A DNA stretch of 64,000 nt, taken from assembly GCA_028690035.1 (NCBI GenBank), contig JAQVCA010000001.1, forward strand, positions 219,940-283,939. The letters run 5' to 3'. Each line of letters opens with the position of its first letter. Position 1 is the first letter of the stretch. The notes under the pieces are model-generated. The model made no database searches. It saw only the letters and a program-made list of their open reading frames with translations, and had not been told where the DNA came from. Source of the DNA: Comamonas sp. Its GTDB lineage: Bacteria; Pseudomonadota; Gammaproteobacteria; Burkholderiales; Burkholderiaceae_C. The translations under genes were made by a program, and so were the position numbers. Positions 21,203-32,425 of this stretch are shown here, piece after piece.

Positions 21203-21295
21203 AAATATAGCTGCAGCCGCTTACTCCTTGGTCATTTTAGACATAAAACGGCATAAAACTGTTTATATACCAGCGGTTGCAGCTCTTCTTTTTGA
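21201..21295. repeat. Dispersed palindromic repeat, full copy abutting a stop codon
   Basis: Arms AAAAATATAGCTGCAGCCGCTTA / CCAGCGGTTGCAGCTCTTCTTTTT. Confidence 0.75.
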
Positions 21296-21384
21296 CAAGT
21301 CCTGCAGTCTCCTGAAAACGAATGCGACTGCGTCGGTGACGGTGACGGTGGTTGAAAGCGCAACAGCACCCACGCTAAGGCACA

Positions 21385-21415
21385 AAAAAGCCTACTCTGC
21401 TTACACAGAGTAGGC
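21385..21415 (-). terminator. Intrinsic terminator downstream of rpoD
   Basis: gcctactctg-cttaca-cagagtaggc flanked by aaaaaa on + (U-run on -). Confidence 0.85.
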
Positions 21416-21445
21416 CTCTAGTCTGAAAACCAGCTAAGACACAAC

Positions 21446-23986
21446 TTACAACGAATCAATAAAGCTGCGCAGTTTGTCACTGCGGCTAGGGTGTTTCAAC
21501 TTGCGCAGCGCCTTGGCTTCAATCTGGCGGATGCGCTCGCGTGTCACGTCAAACTGCTTGCCCACCTCTTCCAACGTGTGGTCGCTGGTCATTTCAATAC
21601 CAAAGCGCATGCGCAGCACCTTGGCTTCGCGCGGGGTCAAGCCATCGAGGATGTCTTTGACCACATCGCGCAGACCTGCCTGCATCGCAGCGTCCACCGG
21701 CGCGGTGTTGTTGGTGTCCTCGATGAAGTCACCCAGGTGGCTGTCGTCGTCATCACCGATGGGGGTTTCCATCGAGATCGGCTCTTTGGCGATCTTCATG
21801 ATCTTGCGCACTTTGTCCTCGGCCATCTCCATCTTCTCGGCCAAGATGCTGGCATCGGGCTCAAAGCCAAACTCCTGCAGATGCTGGCGCGAGATGCGGT
21901 TCATCTTGTTGATGGTCTCGATCATATGCACCGGAATGCGAATGGTGCGCGCCTGGTCGGCGATCGAACGCGTAATGGCCTGACGGATCCACCACGTGGC
22001 ATAGGTCGAGAATTTATAGCCACGGCGGTACTCGAACTTGTCCACCGCCTTCATCAGGCCGATATTGCCCTCCTGGATCAAATCCAGGAACTGCAGGCCA
22101 CGGTTGGTGTACTTTTTGGCAATCGAGATCACCAAGCGCAGGTTGGCCTCGATCATCTCTTTCTTGGCAAAACGGCTGGCACGTTCGCCATCGTTCATGC
22201 GCTTGTTGATGCGCTTGAGTTCTTCCAGCGGTACCACCACGCGGTTTTGCAGGTCGATCAGCGCTTGCTGCAGCTCCTGCACATCGGGAATATTGCGCCC
22301 CAAGACCGCGCTGTAGGGCTTGTTGGCCGACGCGTGCTTTTCGACCCACTGCAAGTTGAGTAAATTGGCAGGAAACTCCTTGATGAACAGCTCTTGGGGC
22401 ATGCCGCACTTGTCCACGATGATCTTGCGCAGTTCACGCTCTTTCTTGCGCACATCATCGACTTGGGCGCGCGCCATGTCGCACAGTTTTTCGATGGTCT
22501 TGGCCGTAAAGCGGATGGTCATCAACTCTTCGGTGATGGACTTTTGCACTTTGGCGTACGCCGGCGAGCCCCAGCCGTCTTTGTCGTAGGCCTTGCGCAG
22601 CTTCTCAAATAGATCGCGCATGCGGTCAAAGCGCTCCAGCGCCTCCACCTTGAGCTTTTCCAACAGGCGCGTCATGGCCTTGGAGCCGCCCTTGCCGTCG
22701 TCATCGTCGTCTTCGTCGTACTCGTCGAAGTCTTCTTCGGCCACGTAGTCGTCGTTTTCATGGGCATTGACAAAGCCGTCCACCACGGTGGAAATCACCA
22801 CCTTGCCTTCACGGATGTCGTCTGCCATTTGCAGCACTTCGGCAATCGTGGCGGGCGATGTGGAGATGGCCTCCATCATGTCCATCAAGCCGCCCTCAAT
22901 GCGCTTGGCGATTTCAATTTCGCCTTCGCGCGTGAGCAGCTCCACCGTGCCCATTTCGCGCATGTACATGCGCACGGGGTCGGTGGTGCGGCCAAATTCA
23001 GAATCCACGGTGGATAGCGCCGCTTCGGCCTCTTCCTCGGCTTCTTCTTCAGTGGTCGCAGACTGGCCGGTGTTGTTCAGCAACAGGGTTTCGGCATCGG
23101 GCGTTTGCTCGTACACCGCCACGCCCATGTCGCTGAGCATGGCGATCACCACTTCCAGCGTTTCGGCATCAACCAGCTTGTCGGGCAAGTGGTCGTTGAT
23201 TTCCGCATGCGTCAGGTAACCGCGCGTCTTGCCCAGCTTGATCAACAGCTTGAGGCGCTGGCGGCGTGTGTTCATTTCCTCTTCGGTCAGGACGGTTTCG
23301 TCCAAGCCGAATTCCTTCATCAAGGCGCGCTCTTTGGCCTTGCTGATTTTCATACGCAGAGGCTTGACTTTTTCTGTGCCCTCGGCGGCAACCACTTGTT
23401 CTTCAGGTTCGGCTTCGAGCTCCAGATCGGCTTCGATGTCACTCAGGTCGGCGTCATCGTCCAGTGCATCGCCCTTGTCCTTAGGTTTGCGCCCGCGCTT
23501 GGCTGCGGGTTTGGCATCGTCGCTTTTGGCGGTTTTCTTGGCGACCGTTTTTTTCGCAGCCGGCGCCTTGGTCACGCCTTCCACGCTGTCCAATGCATCC
23601 ACAACGGCGCTCTCGGCATCGGATACAGCCGCCGCCGATTTGGCGCTGTTTTTGCGGGCGGCGGTTTTTTTGACTGCCGGCACGCCCGTGTCAGGCACTG
23701 CACTCAAGACCTCAGCGGCAGCGACAGTGGCGGTAGTGGTTTTTTTGGCCGCTGTTCTTGCAGTGGCTACTTTTTTGGCTGTAGGGGGCGTTCCTGCAAC
23801 CGCGACCACATCTTGCGTAGCGGTGGCCACTGTCTTGGCAGCCGTTTTCTTGGCGGCCGTTTTCTTGGCAGCCGTTTTCTTCACGGCAGGCGCTGTGCCA
23901 TCGATTGCTTTTTTGGTGCTGCGCTTGGGAGCGGCTTCGGCCAAGAGGGCGTCAGCCATGGCTTTGAGTTCGGCTTTGGTTGCCAC
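21446..23986 (-). CDS. rpoD: RNA polymerase sigma factor RpoD with Lys/Ala-rich N-terminal extension
   Basis: [67 protein letters not shown] at 23986 has an AAGGA-type RBS; the ORF-track ATG at 24043 is less likely. Confidence 0.95.
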   Translation of the reverse strand: MATKAELKAMADALLAEAAPKRSTKKAIDGTAPAVKKTAAKKTAAKKTAAKTVATATQDVVAVAGTPPTAKKVATARTAAKKTTTATVAAAEVLSAVPDTGVPAVKKTAARKNSAKSAAAVSDAESAVVDALDSVEGVTKAPAAKKTVAKKTAKSDDAKPAAKRGRKPKDKGDALDDDADLSDIEADLELEAEPEEQVVAAEGTEKVKPLRMKISKAKERALMKEFGLDETVLTEEEMNTRRQRLKLLIKLGKTRGYLTHAEINDHLPDKLVDAETLEVVIAMLSDMGVAVYEQTPDAETLLLNNTGQSATTEEEAEEEAEAALSTVDSEFGRTTDPVRMYMREMGTVELLTREGEIEIAKRIEGGLMDMMEAISTSPATIAEVLQMADDIREGKVVISTVVDGFVNAHENDDYVAEEDFDEYDEDDDDDGKGGSKAMTRLLEKLKVEALERFDRMRDLFEKLRKAYDKDGWGSPAYAKVQKSITEELMTIRFTAKTIEKLCDMARAQVDDVRKKERELRKIIVDKCGMPQELFIKEFPANLLNLQWVEKHASANKPYSAVLGRNIPDVQELQQALIDLQNRVVVPLEELKRINKRMNDGERASRFAKKEMIEANLRLVISIAKKYTNRGLQFLDLIQEGNIGLMKAVDKFEYRRGYKFSTYATWWIRQAITRSIADQARTIRIPVHMIETINKMNRISRQHLQEFGFEPDASILAEKMEMAEDKVRKIMKIAKEPISMETPIGDDDDSHLGDFIEDTNNTAPVDAAMQAGLRDVVKDILDGLTPREAKVLRMRFGIEMTSDHTLEEVGKQFDVTRERIRQIEAKALRKLKHPSRSDKLRSFIDSL

Positions 23987-24349
23987 TGGGGTTCCTTTTC
24001 TGCACTGTTCTGCAAAAACCGCCCGAATGCCGACGACAGGCATATGGGGCTATCCACACAACGCCCGCGCACAGGCGTTGCACTTACACATCTTGCACAG
24101 ACGTGCTGGGAGCAGCGCTCCCTGGGCAAGATAGTGGGGCGATCATTTGGTGTACAGCCCTTGCGAAAGATGGCCCAGCCTGGTTGGCTGTGGCGTGCAT
24201 GCGCTTGCACGTGGCCGGGTCGGAGGTACTGCTGTCGCTCTTGCCGATGAAGTGCCAATTATAGGCGCCCCCAGCAAATGCAAGCCCCAAACTCAAAACT
24301 TTGTCAAGCCCTGCCAATATCCCAACGGCTCTCTGGGCAGCAGCGCCCC

Positions 24350-26257
24350 TTACAGCAACCGGCTGCGCGCCTGAAGTGCCTGGTAGCGCTGGCGCACCTC
24401 TTGGTTGCTAGGGTCTTGGGCATAGGTTTGCGCCAAAGTGGTCAGCAACTCATGGATGCGCCGACTCAACCACGGTTTCAGAATGCTGCGCAACTCGTCG
24501 TACTGGGCCTGCACATCGTCCTCGGGGTGGGCCAGAGGGCCTTGCATCAGCGCCAGCACCCAATCGGCATGCAAAGTTTGCATTAAATTGGCCTTTAAGG
24601 CAGGCCAGGCAAGCGCTCCATGCTCTTGAAATTGACTTTCTAGCCAGCGAAAAAACGGACCATGGGGCGCAGGCATATGCACCAGTGCATCCAGGTCGTC
24701 GTTGTCCAAACGCTCCAGCAGCGCCATGTGCGATAGCAGCAGACGCACCGCCTGGTCTGGCCCGGTGGTGATTTCTGCACGCGGCAATGCCCGCCGACTG
24801 GTGCGCTCCTGCGCAAAGCGCTGCCCACGGGGCGTGAAGGCGGGAGCCCAAGCAGGCCGTGCGCTGGCATCGGTCGATGCAGCTCCAGCGCTGCTGCGCC
24901 CTACCCCCGGGTGGGGCGTCGATGCACGCTCCCACAGGGCCTGCAGCTCGGCAGCCGGCAGGGCAATGTGCTGTGCCAGCTCATCAAGCACCAAGCGTTT
25001 GAGCGTGCTGGGGGGCAGCAGACGCCACAGGGGCTCTGCTTGGCTGGAGAGTTTGGCGCGCCCGGGCGCGCTGCCCAGGTCGCAGCCTTCACTGGCACAG
25101 GTCAGCAAAAACTGGTTGAACGGCTGCGCTGCATGCACCAGGCGCGCAAAGGCATCGCTGCCGTGCGCGCGGATAAAGCTATCGGGATCGTGTTCGGGCG
25201 GCAAGAACAAAAACTTGGCGCTGCGCGTGTCGTTGAGCAGCGGCAGCACGGCTTCCAGCGCTTTGCGCGCCGCACGCTGTCCGGCGACATCGCCATCGAA
25301 GCTGAACACCACCGCATCGGTAAAACGCAGCAGTTTGTGCATATGTTCGCTGGTGCAGGCGGTGCCCAGCGTAGCCACGGCATTGGCAAACCCCAACTGT
25401 GCCAAGGCCACCACGTCCATATAGCCCTCACAAACCAGGGCGTAGCCGCTGTCGCGCATGGCGCTGCGCGCTTCAAACAGGCCGTACAGCTCGCGACCTT
25501 TATGAAACAGCGGTGTTTCGGGGGAGTTGAGGTATTTGGGCTTCTCGTCCCCCAGCACGCGCCCGCCAAAGCCAATGCATTGGCCCTTGACGTCCCGAAT
25601 CGGGAACATGATGCGATCGCGAAAGCGGTCGTAGCGCCGATCTTCTTCGGCATGGTGAATGACGAGGCCGCTCTCGGTCAGCAGCGCGCTGGTGTAATCG
25701 GGGAACACACTGGCCAAGTAATTCCAGCCAGCGGGCGCATAACCCAGGCCATAGCGCTGGCTGATGCTGCCCGACAGGCCCCGGCGCTTGAGGTAATCGA
25801 TGGCATGTGGTGCGTGCTTGAGTTGCTCGCAATAGACTTGTGCGGTGCGCTCCAGCACTTGCCCTAGACTGTCTTGCTGCTCTTTGTGTGCTTGACGCTG
25901 GGCACGTTGCTGGGGCGAGACCTCTTCTTGTGGCACCTGCAGCCCCACCTCCTGCGCCAGGGACTGCACTGCCTCCATAAACTCCATCCCAGTGTGCTCC
26001 CGCAGAAAGGCAATCGCATCCCCGCCCTTGCTACAGCCAAAGCAATGGAAAAACTGCTTGACCGGGCTGACGCTGAATGAGGGCGACTTCTCCCCATGAA
26101 ATGGGCACAGGCCCATGAAGTTGGCACCGCTTTTTTTCAGCGTGACATAGCGCCCCACGACGTCCACGATATCGACGCGCTGCAGAAGGTCTTGGATGAA
26201 AGAAGCTGGAATAGACACAAGCGCAATGGTCTGGCTGGCCCCGCACGGCGCAACCAA
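24350..26257 (-). CDS. dnaG: DNA primase
   Basis: Zinc-binding CPFHGEKSPSFSVSPVKQFFHCFGCSKGGDAI; TOPRIM VCEGYMDVVAL. Confidence 0.96.
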   Translation of the reverse strand: MVAPCGASQTIALVSIPASFIQDLLQRVDIVDVVGRYVTLKKSGANFMGLCPFHGEKSPSFSVSPVKQFFHCFGCSKGGDAIAFLREHTGMEFMEAVQSLAQEVGLQVPQEEVSPQQRAQRQAHKEQQDSLGQVLERTAQVYCEQLKHAPHAIDYLKRRGLSGSISQRYGLGYAPAGWNYLASVFPDYTSALLTESGLVIHHAEEDRRYDRFRDRIMFPIRDVKGQCIGFGGRVLGDEKPKYLNSPETPLFHKGRELYGLFEARSAMRDSGYALVCEGYMDVVALAQLGFANAVATLGTACTSEHMHKLLRFTDAVVFSFDGDVAGQRAARKALEAVLPLLNDTRSAKFLFLPPEHDPDSFIRAHGSDAFARLVHAAQPFNQFLLTCASEGCDLGSAPGRAKLSSQAEPLWRLLPPSTLKRLVLDELAQHIALPAAELQALWERASTPHPGVGRSSAGAASTDASARPAWAPAFTPRGQRFAQERTSRRALPRAEITTGPDQAVRLLLSHMALLERLDNDDLDALVHMPAPHGPFFRWLESQFQEHGALAWPALKANLMQTLHADWVLALMQGPLAHPEDDVQAQYDELRSILKPWLSRRIHELLTTLAQTYAQDPSNQEVRQRYQALQARSRLL

Positions 26258-26263
26258 GGCAAA

Positions 26264-26287
26264 AAAGCCCGGTAGAAGCTACCGGGC
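26264..26287 (-). terminator. Intrinsic terminator downstream of flhC
   Basis: gcccggtagaagctaccgggc preceded by aaaaaa on +. Confidence 0.75.
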
Positions 26288-26322
26288 ATCAAGAAGGGAA
26301 AGGGGGAAAACTGCGCGGCAGT

Positions 26323-26904
26323 TTAATGCAGCATCAACGCACCTGCACTTTTGCTTTTGCCTGCACGCGCTGGCGGGGTGCACAAACCACATTCGTAGTG
26401 CTTGGCGTTTTCATACATTTCGGTCACAAACATGCCAGCGCACTTGCTGCATTTGGTGCGGGTGAGCATCTGTGCATCCACAAACTTGACCAGACGCCAA
26501 GCACGGGTAAAGGACAGCAGGCAATCGAGCTCCAGCACCTGTACCTGCTCTGTGTACAGGCGGTAGGCTTTGGTCAGTACGTCGATGGGGTCGGCGTCCA
26601 CGCCCTTAGACAGGTACTCGTAAATGTTCAGGAACAGCGAGCTGTGGATGTTTTCCTGCCACGTCAAGAACCAGTCCGTCGAAAACGGCAGCTGGCCTTT
26701 GGAGGGCGATTTGCCCGCAATCTCTTTGTACAGACGGATCAAGCGCTCGTACGAGAGCGTGGTCTCAGACTCCAGCACCTGCATGCGTGCGCCCATTTGG
26801 ATGAGCATGGCTGCGCGTTCAATCTGGCGCGATTCATGCAGTACGCTTTTCACAGCAGCCGCTTTGGCAGCAGGGATAGTAGCGACAGTGGCGGTAGCAC
26901 CCAT
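26323..26904 (-). CDS. flhC: Flagellar transcriptional regulator FlhC
   Basis: ESRQIERAAMLIQMGARMQVLESETTLSYERLIRLYKEIAGKSPSKGQLPFSTDWFLTWQENIHSSLFLNIY; CxxC pairs. Confidence 0.95.
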   Translation of the reverse strand: MGATATVATIPAAKAAAVKSVLHESRQIERAAMLIQMGARMQVLESETTLSYERLIRLYKEIAGKSPSKGQLPFSTDWFLTWQENIHSSLFLNIYEYLSKGVDADPIDVLTKAYRLYTEQVQVLELDCLLSFTRAWRLVKFVDAQMLTRTKCSKCAGMFVTEMYENAKHYECGLCTPPARAGKSKSAGALMLH

Positions 26905-26947
26905 GGTGGTAACTCCTTGAACAATCACAAGAACAGGAAGGCTGTGC

Positions 26948-27274
26948 TTAGAGCACTTCCGACACACGGCTGGCCATGACGATGTTGGCGTGCATGGTGT
27001 TCAGCGCATCGTTGGTGTTTTTGTTGGTGCTGTGGTTGGTCAGCAAGCTCCAGACCAGTTCATCGTCTACACGGAAGCTGCACAGCAAGGTATTGCGCGA
27101 GGCCAGCTTCAGGATTTGTCCCGCCGACAGAACACCCAGCAGATCGCAGGCCTCTTCGCTCAGCCCCAGACGGAAGATGGCCTCCGCCTTGTCCTGGCGA
27201 ATCAAGTTTTGCGCCAGCATCAAATAGGTCAGGTTGGCTTCGCGGATCTCGGCGAGAAGTTGTTCATTGGTCAT
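26948..27274 (-). CDS. flhD: Flagellar transcriptional regulator FlhD
   Basis: MTNEQLLAEIREANLTYLMLAQNLIRQDKAEAIFRLGLSEEACDLLGVLSAGQILKLA. Confidence 0.95.
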   Translation of the reverse strand: MTNEQLLAEIREANLTYLMLAQNLIRQDKAEAIFRLGLSEEACDLLGVLSAGQILKLASRNTLLCSFRVDDELVWSLLTNHSTNKNTNDALNTMHANIVMASRVSEVL

Positions 27275-27652
27275 GGTGCTTCCTTTCCTGGGTGGGCAGT
27301 CTTTGCAGAGTGCTTTATGTGCGGTACAGGTACTGGATACCGCGCTGTTGTGGAAGCAATTGTGTGCCGACCGGGTTGCCAACTTGAGTCGGCGCACATC
27401 CATGCAGGTTGTCGGTGTGAGCGGAAGAGGCGTGTCGGTGCGAGTGCTACACCTTGTCAGATTTTTTCTTACACGCCACCTGCCAAGCTCGCGACCAGCG
27501 CAGGTGGGCCGCAGCGCTACAAGGCACTTATTGCAACGCTGGGTGCTACTTTAATAGCAGCATTCGCCCTTCCAGCGGCGAAATAGCCGGGGTTTTACCA
27601 GCCATCCCACACGCTTGGTGGCCGAGAGCCCCCTGGGCATCGGACACTGCGC

Positions 27653-28561
27653 TTATGCAGCACCCTGTGCATACGGGCGACTGGCATCGCTGCACCACTG
27701 ACTCCAACTACCAGCAAACAACGCCGTGGGTGCAAAACCTGCCAACTCCATCGCCAACAGATTGGGGATGGCACTGACACCACTGCCACACTGATGCACC
27801 ACGCTGGCTGGATCGCGCCCAGCCAGCAAAGCCTCGAACTCGGCACGCAGCAAGGCCGCAGGTTTGAAACGCCCATCCAGCCCCAAATTGCTGCCGAAAG
27901 GGCGATTGAGCGCACCGGGGATATGCCCGGCCACCGGGTCTAGTGGCTCCACCTCACCGCGAAAACGCTCTGGCGCACGCGCATCGACGATGGTCTGCTG
28001 TGCATCGCCCAGGCGCTGCTGCACCTGCTGCACATCCACCAGCTGGCGCAGCGGGTCATGCAGCACAAAGTGGCTGGCTGGGCGCGGTGCTGCCTCCCCG
28101 GCCACCAGGGCGCCACCGGCTGCTGCCCAATGCGGCAAACCACCATCGAGCACGGCCACTGCATCGTGGCCCGCCCATTTGAGCATCCACCACAGACGAC
28201 CGCAGAAATTGGCGCCCTGGCGGTCGTACACCACCGCCTGCATATCGTTGCGCAAGCCCACCGCAGACAGCCATGCGGCAAAGCGCTCGCGGCTGGGCAA
28301 TGGGTGGCGCCCGCCACTGGGCGACTGGTCATCGGGTGCCGCACTCAGCGCCGTCTCCAGATGCGCGTATACCGCACCGGGGATATGCGCATCCGCATAC
28401 TGCTGTTGCCCAGCCTGGGGCTGCTGCAGATCAAAGCTGCAATCAAACACCATGCAGGGACGACCACTGTCTAGCAGCGCATGCAGTTGGGCCGGAGAAA
28501 TCAAGAGCGAAAACGCACCGCCCGAAGGAGGCAGCGTGGTAGAAGTAGCAGCATCAGCCAT
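27653..28561 (-). CDS. sseA: Two-domain rhodanese sulfurtransferase (SseA-like)
   Basis: DAHIPGAVYAHLE, VVYDRQGANFCGRLWWML, VVHQCGSGVSAIPNLLAMELAG. Confidence 0.88.
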   Translation of the reverse strand: MADAATSTTLPPSGGAFSLLISPAQLHALLDSGRPCMVFDCSFDLQQPQAGQQQYADAHIPGAVYAHLETALSAAPDDQSPSGGRHPLPSRERFAAWLSAVGLRNDMQAVVYDRQGANFCGRLWWMLKWAGHDAVAVLDGGLPHWAAAGGALVAGEAAPRPASHFVLHDPLRQLVDVQQVQQRLGDAQQTIVDARAPERFRGEVEPLDPVAGHIPGALNRPFGSNLGLDGRFKPAALLRAEFEALLAGRDPASVVHQCGSGVSAIPNLLAMELAGFAPTALFAGSWSQWCSDASRPYAQGAA

Positions 28562-28596
28562 AAGTCAAGCCATTCCAAAATAAGGCAACAAGGCGC

Positions 28597-29523
28597 TTAT
28601 TTTGAACTGCTTGCCGCTGCTGGTACTGGTGCTGCACTGCGCCCGCGCAGCGCCGAGGCAGCAATGCCGCTGATGGCCACCAGCGCCATGCCCAGCCAGC
28701 CCAGCGCATTGATCTGGTCGTTGAACCACCACAGGCTGTACGCGCTGGCAAAAATCAGGCCGGTGTACTGCAGATTGGCTGCCACCAGCGTAGCCCGCGG
28801 CGTGCGCGCGCAGGTGTAGGCGCGCGTCATACACAACTGACCACCGGCCGCCAGCAAACCCATGGGCAGCAGATACGCTGCCGCCTGCACACCCGGCCAG
28901 GGCGACAGGCCCTGGGGCAGCATCAGCGCCCCGCCGCCCACACAGCAGGCCACGCAAAAGTAGAACACGGTGCGTGCCTCGGGCTCGCCCGCGCGCGCCA
29001 AGGCCGACACCTGCATGTACGCCATGGCCGACAGCAACCCCGAGACCGACCCCACCAGCGCTGCCGCTCCCTGCGCGCGCACCGCCAGGCTGGGCTGCAA
29101 CAACAGCACCACGCCGACAAAGCCCAACACGATCGTGCCCAGCAGGGGCAAATGCACGCTGCGCCGCGTGCCGGTATAGCCGGGGCGCCAGGTCCACAAC
29201 GCCCCCACCGCCAAAAAGGCCGCCATCCACAGACTGCTGGTGTAGCTAAAGGTCATGCCCGTGGCCAACGGCATATGGGCCACGGCATAGAACCAACAAC
29301 CCATCGCCGTCACCCCCAGCGTGGAGCGCCAAGCATGGCGCCACGGATGGCGCGTGCCCAGGCCCACGCCTTGCTGGCGCGCCAGCCACCACAGCACAGC
29401 GATACCGATCAGGCCACGGTAGAACACAATTTCCGGGGTGGTAAAAAATGCGCTGGCCAGCTTCACAAACACACCCATGCTGGCAAAGAGAAACGCACTG
29501 GCCACCATCCACAAAACTTGCAT
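28597..29523 (-). CDS. DMT/EamA family transporter
   Basis: MQVLWMVASAFLFASMGVFVKLASAFFTTPEIVFYRGLIG; multi-TM. Confidence 0.88.
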   Translation of the reverse strand: MQVLWMVASAFLFASMGVFVKLASAFFTTPEIVFYRGLIGIAVLWWLARQQGVGLGTRHPWRHAWRSTLGVTAMGCWFYAVAHMPLATGMTFSYTSSLWMAAFLAVGALWTWRPGYTGTRRSVHLPLLGTIVLGFVGVVLLLQPSLAVRAQGAAALVGSVSGLLSAMAYMQVSALARAGEPEARTVFYFCVACCVGGGALMLPQGLSPWPGVQAAAYLLPMGLLAAGGQLCMTRAYTCARTPRATLVAANLQYTGLIFASAYSLWWFNDQINALGWLGMALVAISGIAASALRGRSAAPVPAAASSSK

Positions 29524-29547
29524 AGCTCCACCGAAAAAACAAAACAA

Positions 29548-29577
29548 AAAGCCCCGCTGAAAAACAGCAGGGCTTTG
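29548..29577 (-). terminator. Putative terminator downstream of tRNA-Val
   Basis: aaagccccgctgaaaaacagcagggcttt with A-rich + flank. Confidence 0.6.
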
Positions 29578-29583
29578 AAAATT

Positions 29584-29658
29584 TGGTGGGTCGTAGTGGG
29601 ATCGAACCACTGGCTTCCACCGTGTGAAGGTGGCACTCTACCGCTGAGTTAACGACCC
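29584..29658 (-). tRNA. tRNA-Val (anticodon CAC)
   Basis: GGGTCGTTAACTCAGCGGTAGAGTGCCACCTTCACACGGTGGAAGCCAGTGGTTCGATCCCACTACGACCCACCA; cloverleaf with encoded CCA. Confidence 0.95.
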
Positions 29659-29864
29659 TCAGCACACAACAAACTGTGCGTTTGCCGTGAAAGACGCGCA
29701 TTGTAGCATGCATTTTCAGCACCCGACACAAAGACCATCCACCACACCACGCGCTGCGGGCAAACCCCCACAGCGCCACGCGCTGAGGTGTCCCCGTACA
29801 CTCGTTGGCCCTGCCGATCGCGCAACGCCGTTGCCCAGACGGCAATTTTTTCTTTTTGCTGACC

Positions 29865-32408
29865 ATGAACGCCCCGCTTGACGTCTCCTTCTTTCCGCGC
29901 AATGCCAAACCGCTGACCAGTTACCGCCCGTTCTGGGCCAAGCGCTTTGGCGTGGCGCCCTTTTTGCCCATGAGCCGCGCCGAGATGGAGCAGCTGGGCT
30001 GGGACAGCTGCGACATCATCCTGGTGACGGGCGATGCCTACGTCGATCACCCCAGCTTTGGCATGGCCGTGATTGGCCGCGTGCTGGAGGCGCAAGGCTT
30101 TCGCGTGGGCATCATTGCCCAGCCCGATTGGCACAGCGCCGAAGCCTTCAAGGCGCTGGGCCGCCCCAATTTGTTTTGGGGCGTGACGGCGGGCAATATG
30201 GATTCGATGATCAACCGCTACACGGCCGATCGCAAAATCCGCACCGACGATGCCTACACCCCCGGCGATGTCGGCGGCAAGCGCCCCGACCGCGCGGCCA
30301 TCGTCTATAGCCAGCGCTGCCGCGAGGCCTACAAAGACGTGCCCATCATCCTGGGCGGCATCGAAGGCAGCTTGCGCCGCATCGCCCACTACGACTATTG
30401 GAGCGATAAGGTGCGCCGCTCTATCGTGGTCGATAGCAAGTGCGACCTGCTGCTCTACGGCAACGCCGAGCGCGCCCTGGTCGAAGTAGCGCACCGCTTG
30501 GCACGCCGCGAGCCGGTGGAGCACATCACCGATGTGCGCGGCACCGCCTTTGTGCGCAAGCAATCTGAGCCGGGCTGGTTTGAGGTCGATTCCACCGAGG
30601 TCGATGAACCCGGCCCCATTGAGGCCCACCTCAACCCCTACCTGACCACCAGCGAACAAGCCGCCGCCCAGGGCCAAAGCTGCAGCCAGGATGCTCCTGA
30701 ATCAGAAGCTGCCACCGCTTCACCAGCTTGCATTTCAGGCAATAAAGAATCCAAAACCTCAGTAGAGCCAGCGCCACAAGCTATTCAATTTGAAGCATTG
30801 TCCAATCGTGGCAAAAGCGGGCGCAAGCTGCCCCCGCGCGAGCGCACCGTGCTGCGCCTGCCCAGCTACGAGCAGGTGAAAAGCGACCCCGTCTTGTACG
30901 CCCACGCCAACCGCGTGCTGCACCTAGAAACCAACCCTGGCAACGCCCGCGCCCTGGTGCAAGCGCACGGCGAGGGCGCCACGGCGCGCGATGTCTGGCT
31001 CACCCCGCCTCCCATTCCGCTGACCACCGCCGAGATGGACTGGGTCTTTGGCCTGCCCTACGCGCGCAGCCCCCACCCCAGCTACGCCGACGAAAACGGC
31101 AGCCACGACGGCGCCACAAAAATCCCGGCGTGGGAGATGATCCGCACCTCGGTGAACATCATGCGCGGCTGCTTTGGCGGCTGCACCTTCTGCTCAATCA
31201 CCGAGCACGAAGGGCGCATCATCCAAAGCCGCTCGGAAGAATCGATCATTCACGAGGTGGAAGACATCCGCGACAAGGTCAAAGGCTTTACCGGCGTGAT
31301 TTCTGATCTGGGCGGCCCCACGGCCAACATGTACCGCCTAGGCTGCAAGAGCCCCGAGATCGAGGCCGCCTGCCGCAAACCCAGCTGCGTCTTCCCTGGC
31401 ATTTGCCAAAACCTGCACACCGACCACGGCCCGCTGATCCACATCTACCGCCGCGCGCGCGCGCTGCCGGGCATCAAGAAAATTTTGATTGGCTCGGGCC
31501 TGCGCTACGACCTGGCCGTCAAATCGCCCGAATACGTCAAAGAGCTGGTGCAGCACCACGTGGGCGGTTATCTGAAAATTGCGCCCGAGCACACCGAGCA
31601 AGGCCCGCTGTCCAAGATGATGAAGCCGGGCATGGGCAGCTACGACCGCTTCAAGCACATGTTCGATCAGTACAGCGAAGAGGCGGGCAAAAAGCAATTT
31701 TTGATCCCCTACTTCATCGCCGCCCACCCCGGCACCACCGATGAAGACATGCTCAACCTGGCCATCTGGCTGAAAAAGAACGGCTTTCGCGCCGACCAGG
31801 TGCAGGCCTTCTACCCCAGCCCCATGGCCACCGCCACGGCGATGTACCACACAGGGCGCAACACCCTCACCAAAGTGCGCCGCCAGATGCGCGACGAGGA
31901 GGAAGAGAAGGTCGACGTGGTGCGCGGTGAAAAGCGCCGCCGCTTGCATAAAGCCTTCTTGCGTTACCACGATCCCAACAACTGGCCGCTGCTGCGCGAG
32001 GCACTGCGCGCTATGGGCCGTGCCGATTTGATTGGCAACGGCAAGCAGCACCTGATCCCCACCTACCAGCCCGCCACCGACGGTGCCTACCAAAGCGCGC
32101 GCAAGAAAAACAGCACGCCCGCTGGCAGCAGCACACGCAACGGCCTGGGCTACACCACCAACAAAGACGGCAAGGTGGTGGCGCTGCGCCCACGCACCGT
32201 CGATACCCTCGCCGCGCGCGAGCCCCAGGGCGATGTGCGCTTTGAGCAGCGCTCCAACGCAGGCGCTGGAGGCAAGCAGCCTAAGGCGGGCCAGATCCTG
32301 AGCCAGCACACGGGCCTGCCTCCGCGTGCGGGTGTGGGCCAGGGCCAGGGCCAGGGCAATGCCCTGCGCGGCGCACGCACCACAGGCGTCGGCAAACGTA
32401 AAAAATAA
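29865..32408 (+). CDS. YgiQ family radical SAM protein
   Basis: [63 protein letters not shown] radical SAM motif. Confidence 0.94.
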   Translation: MNAPLDVSFFPRNAKPLTSYRPFWAKRFGVAPFLPMSRAEMEQLGWDSCDIILVTGDAYVDHPSFGMAVIGRVLEAQGFRVGIIAQPDWHSAEAFKALGRPNLFWGVTAGNMDSMINRYTADRKIRTDDAYTPGDVGGKRPDRAAIVYSQRCREAYKDVPIILGGIEGSLRRIAHYDYWSDKVRRSIVVDSKCDLLLYGNAERALVEVAHRLARREPVEHITDVRGTAFVRKQSEPGWFEVDSTEVDEPGPIEAHLNPYLTTSEQAAAQGQSCSQDAPESEAATASPACISGNKESKTSVEPAPQAIQFEALSNRGKSGRKLPPRERTVLRLPSYEQVKSDPVLYAHANRVLHLETNPGNARALVQAHGEGATARDVWLTPPPIPLTTAEMDWVFGLPYARSPHPSYADENGSHDGATKIPAWEMIRTSVNIMRGCFGGCTFCSITEHEGRIIQSRSEESIIHEVEDIRDKVKGFTGVISDLGGPTANMYRLGCKSPEIEAACRKPSCVFPGICQNLHTDHGPLIHIYRRARALPGIKKILIGSGLRYDLAVKSPEYVKELVQHHVGGYLKIAPEHTEQGPLSKMMKPGMGSYDRFKHMFDQYSEEAGKKQFLIPYFIAAHPGTTDEDMLNLAIWLKKNGFRADQVQAFYPSPMATATAMYHTGRNTLTKVRRQMRDEEEEKVDVVRGEKRRRLHKAFLRYHDPNNWPLLREALRAMGRADLIGNGKQHLIPTYQPATDGAYQSARKKNSTPAGSSTRNGLGYTTNKDGKVVALRPRTVDTLAAREPQGDVRFEQRSNAGAGGKQPKAGQILSQHTGLPPRAGVGQGQGQGNALRGARTTGVGKRKK
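30700..30797. repeat. Degenerate palindromic-repeat copy inside the ygiQ-like CDS
   Basis: AATCAGAAGCTGCCACCGCTTCACC ... AGCCAGCGCCACAAGCTATTCAATTTGAAG, in frame, AT-richer than flanks. Confidence 0.5.
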
Positions 32409-32425
32409 CGCACCCCAAGGATGAT

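Noticed and set aside
24041-24043. ATG start for rpoD given in the ORF track
   Set aside because: A GTG at 23986 has a well-spaced Shine-Dalgarno and a natural N-terminus ([18 protein letters not shown]).
29152-29652. 166-aa plus-strand ORF spanning the tRNA-Val region
   Set aside because: Runs through an antisense transporter gene and a tRNA gene; no domain signal.
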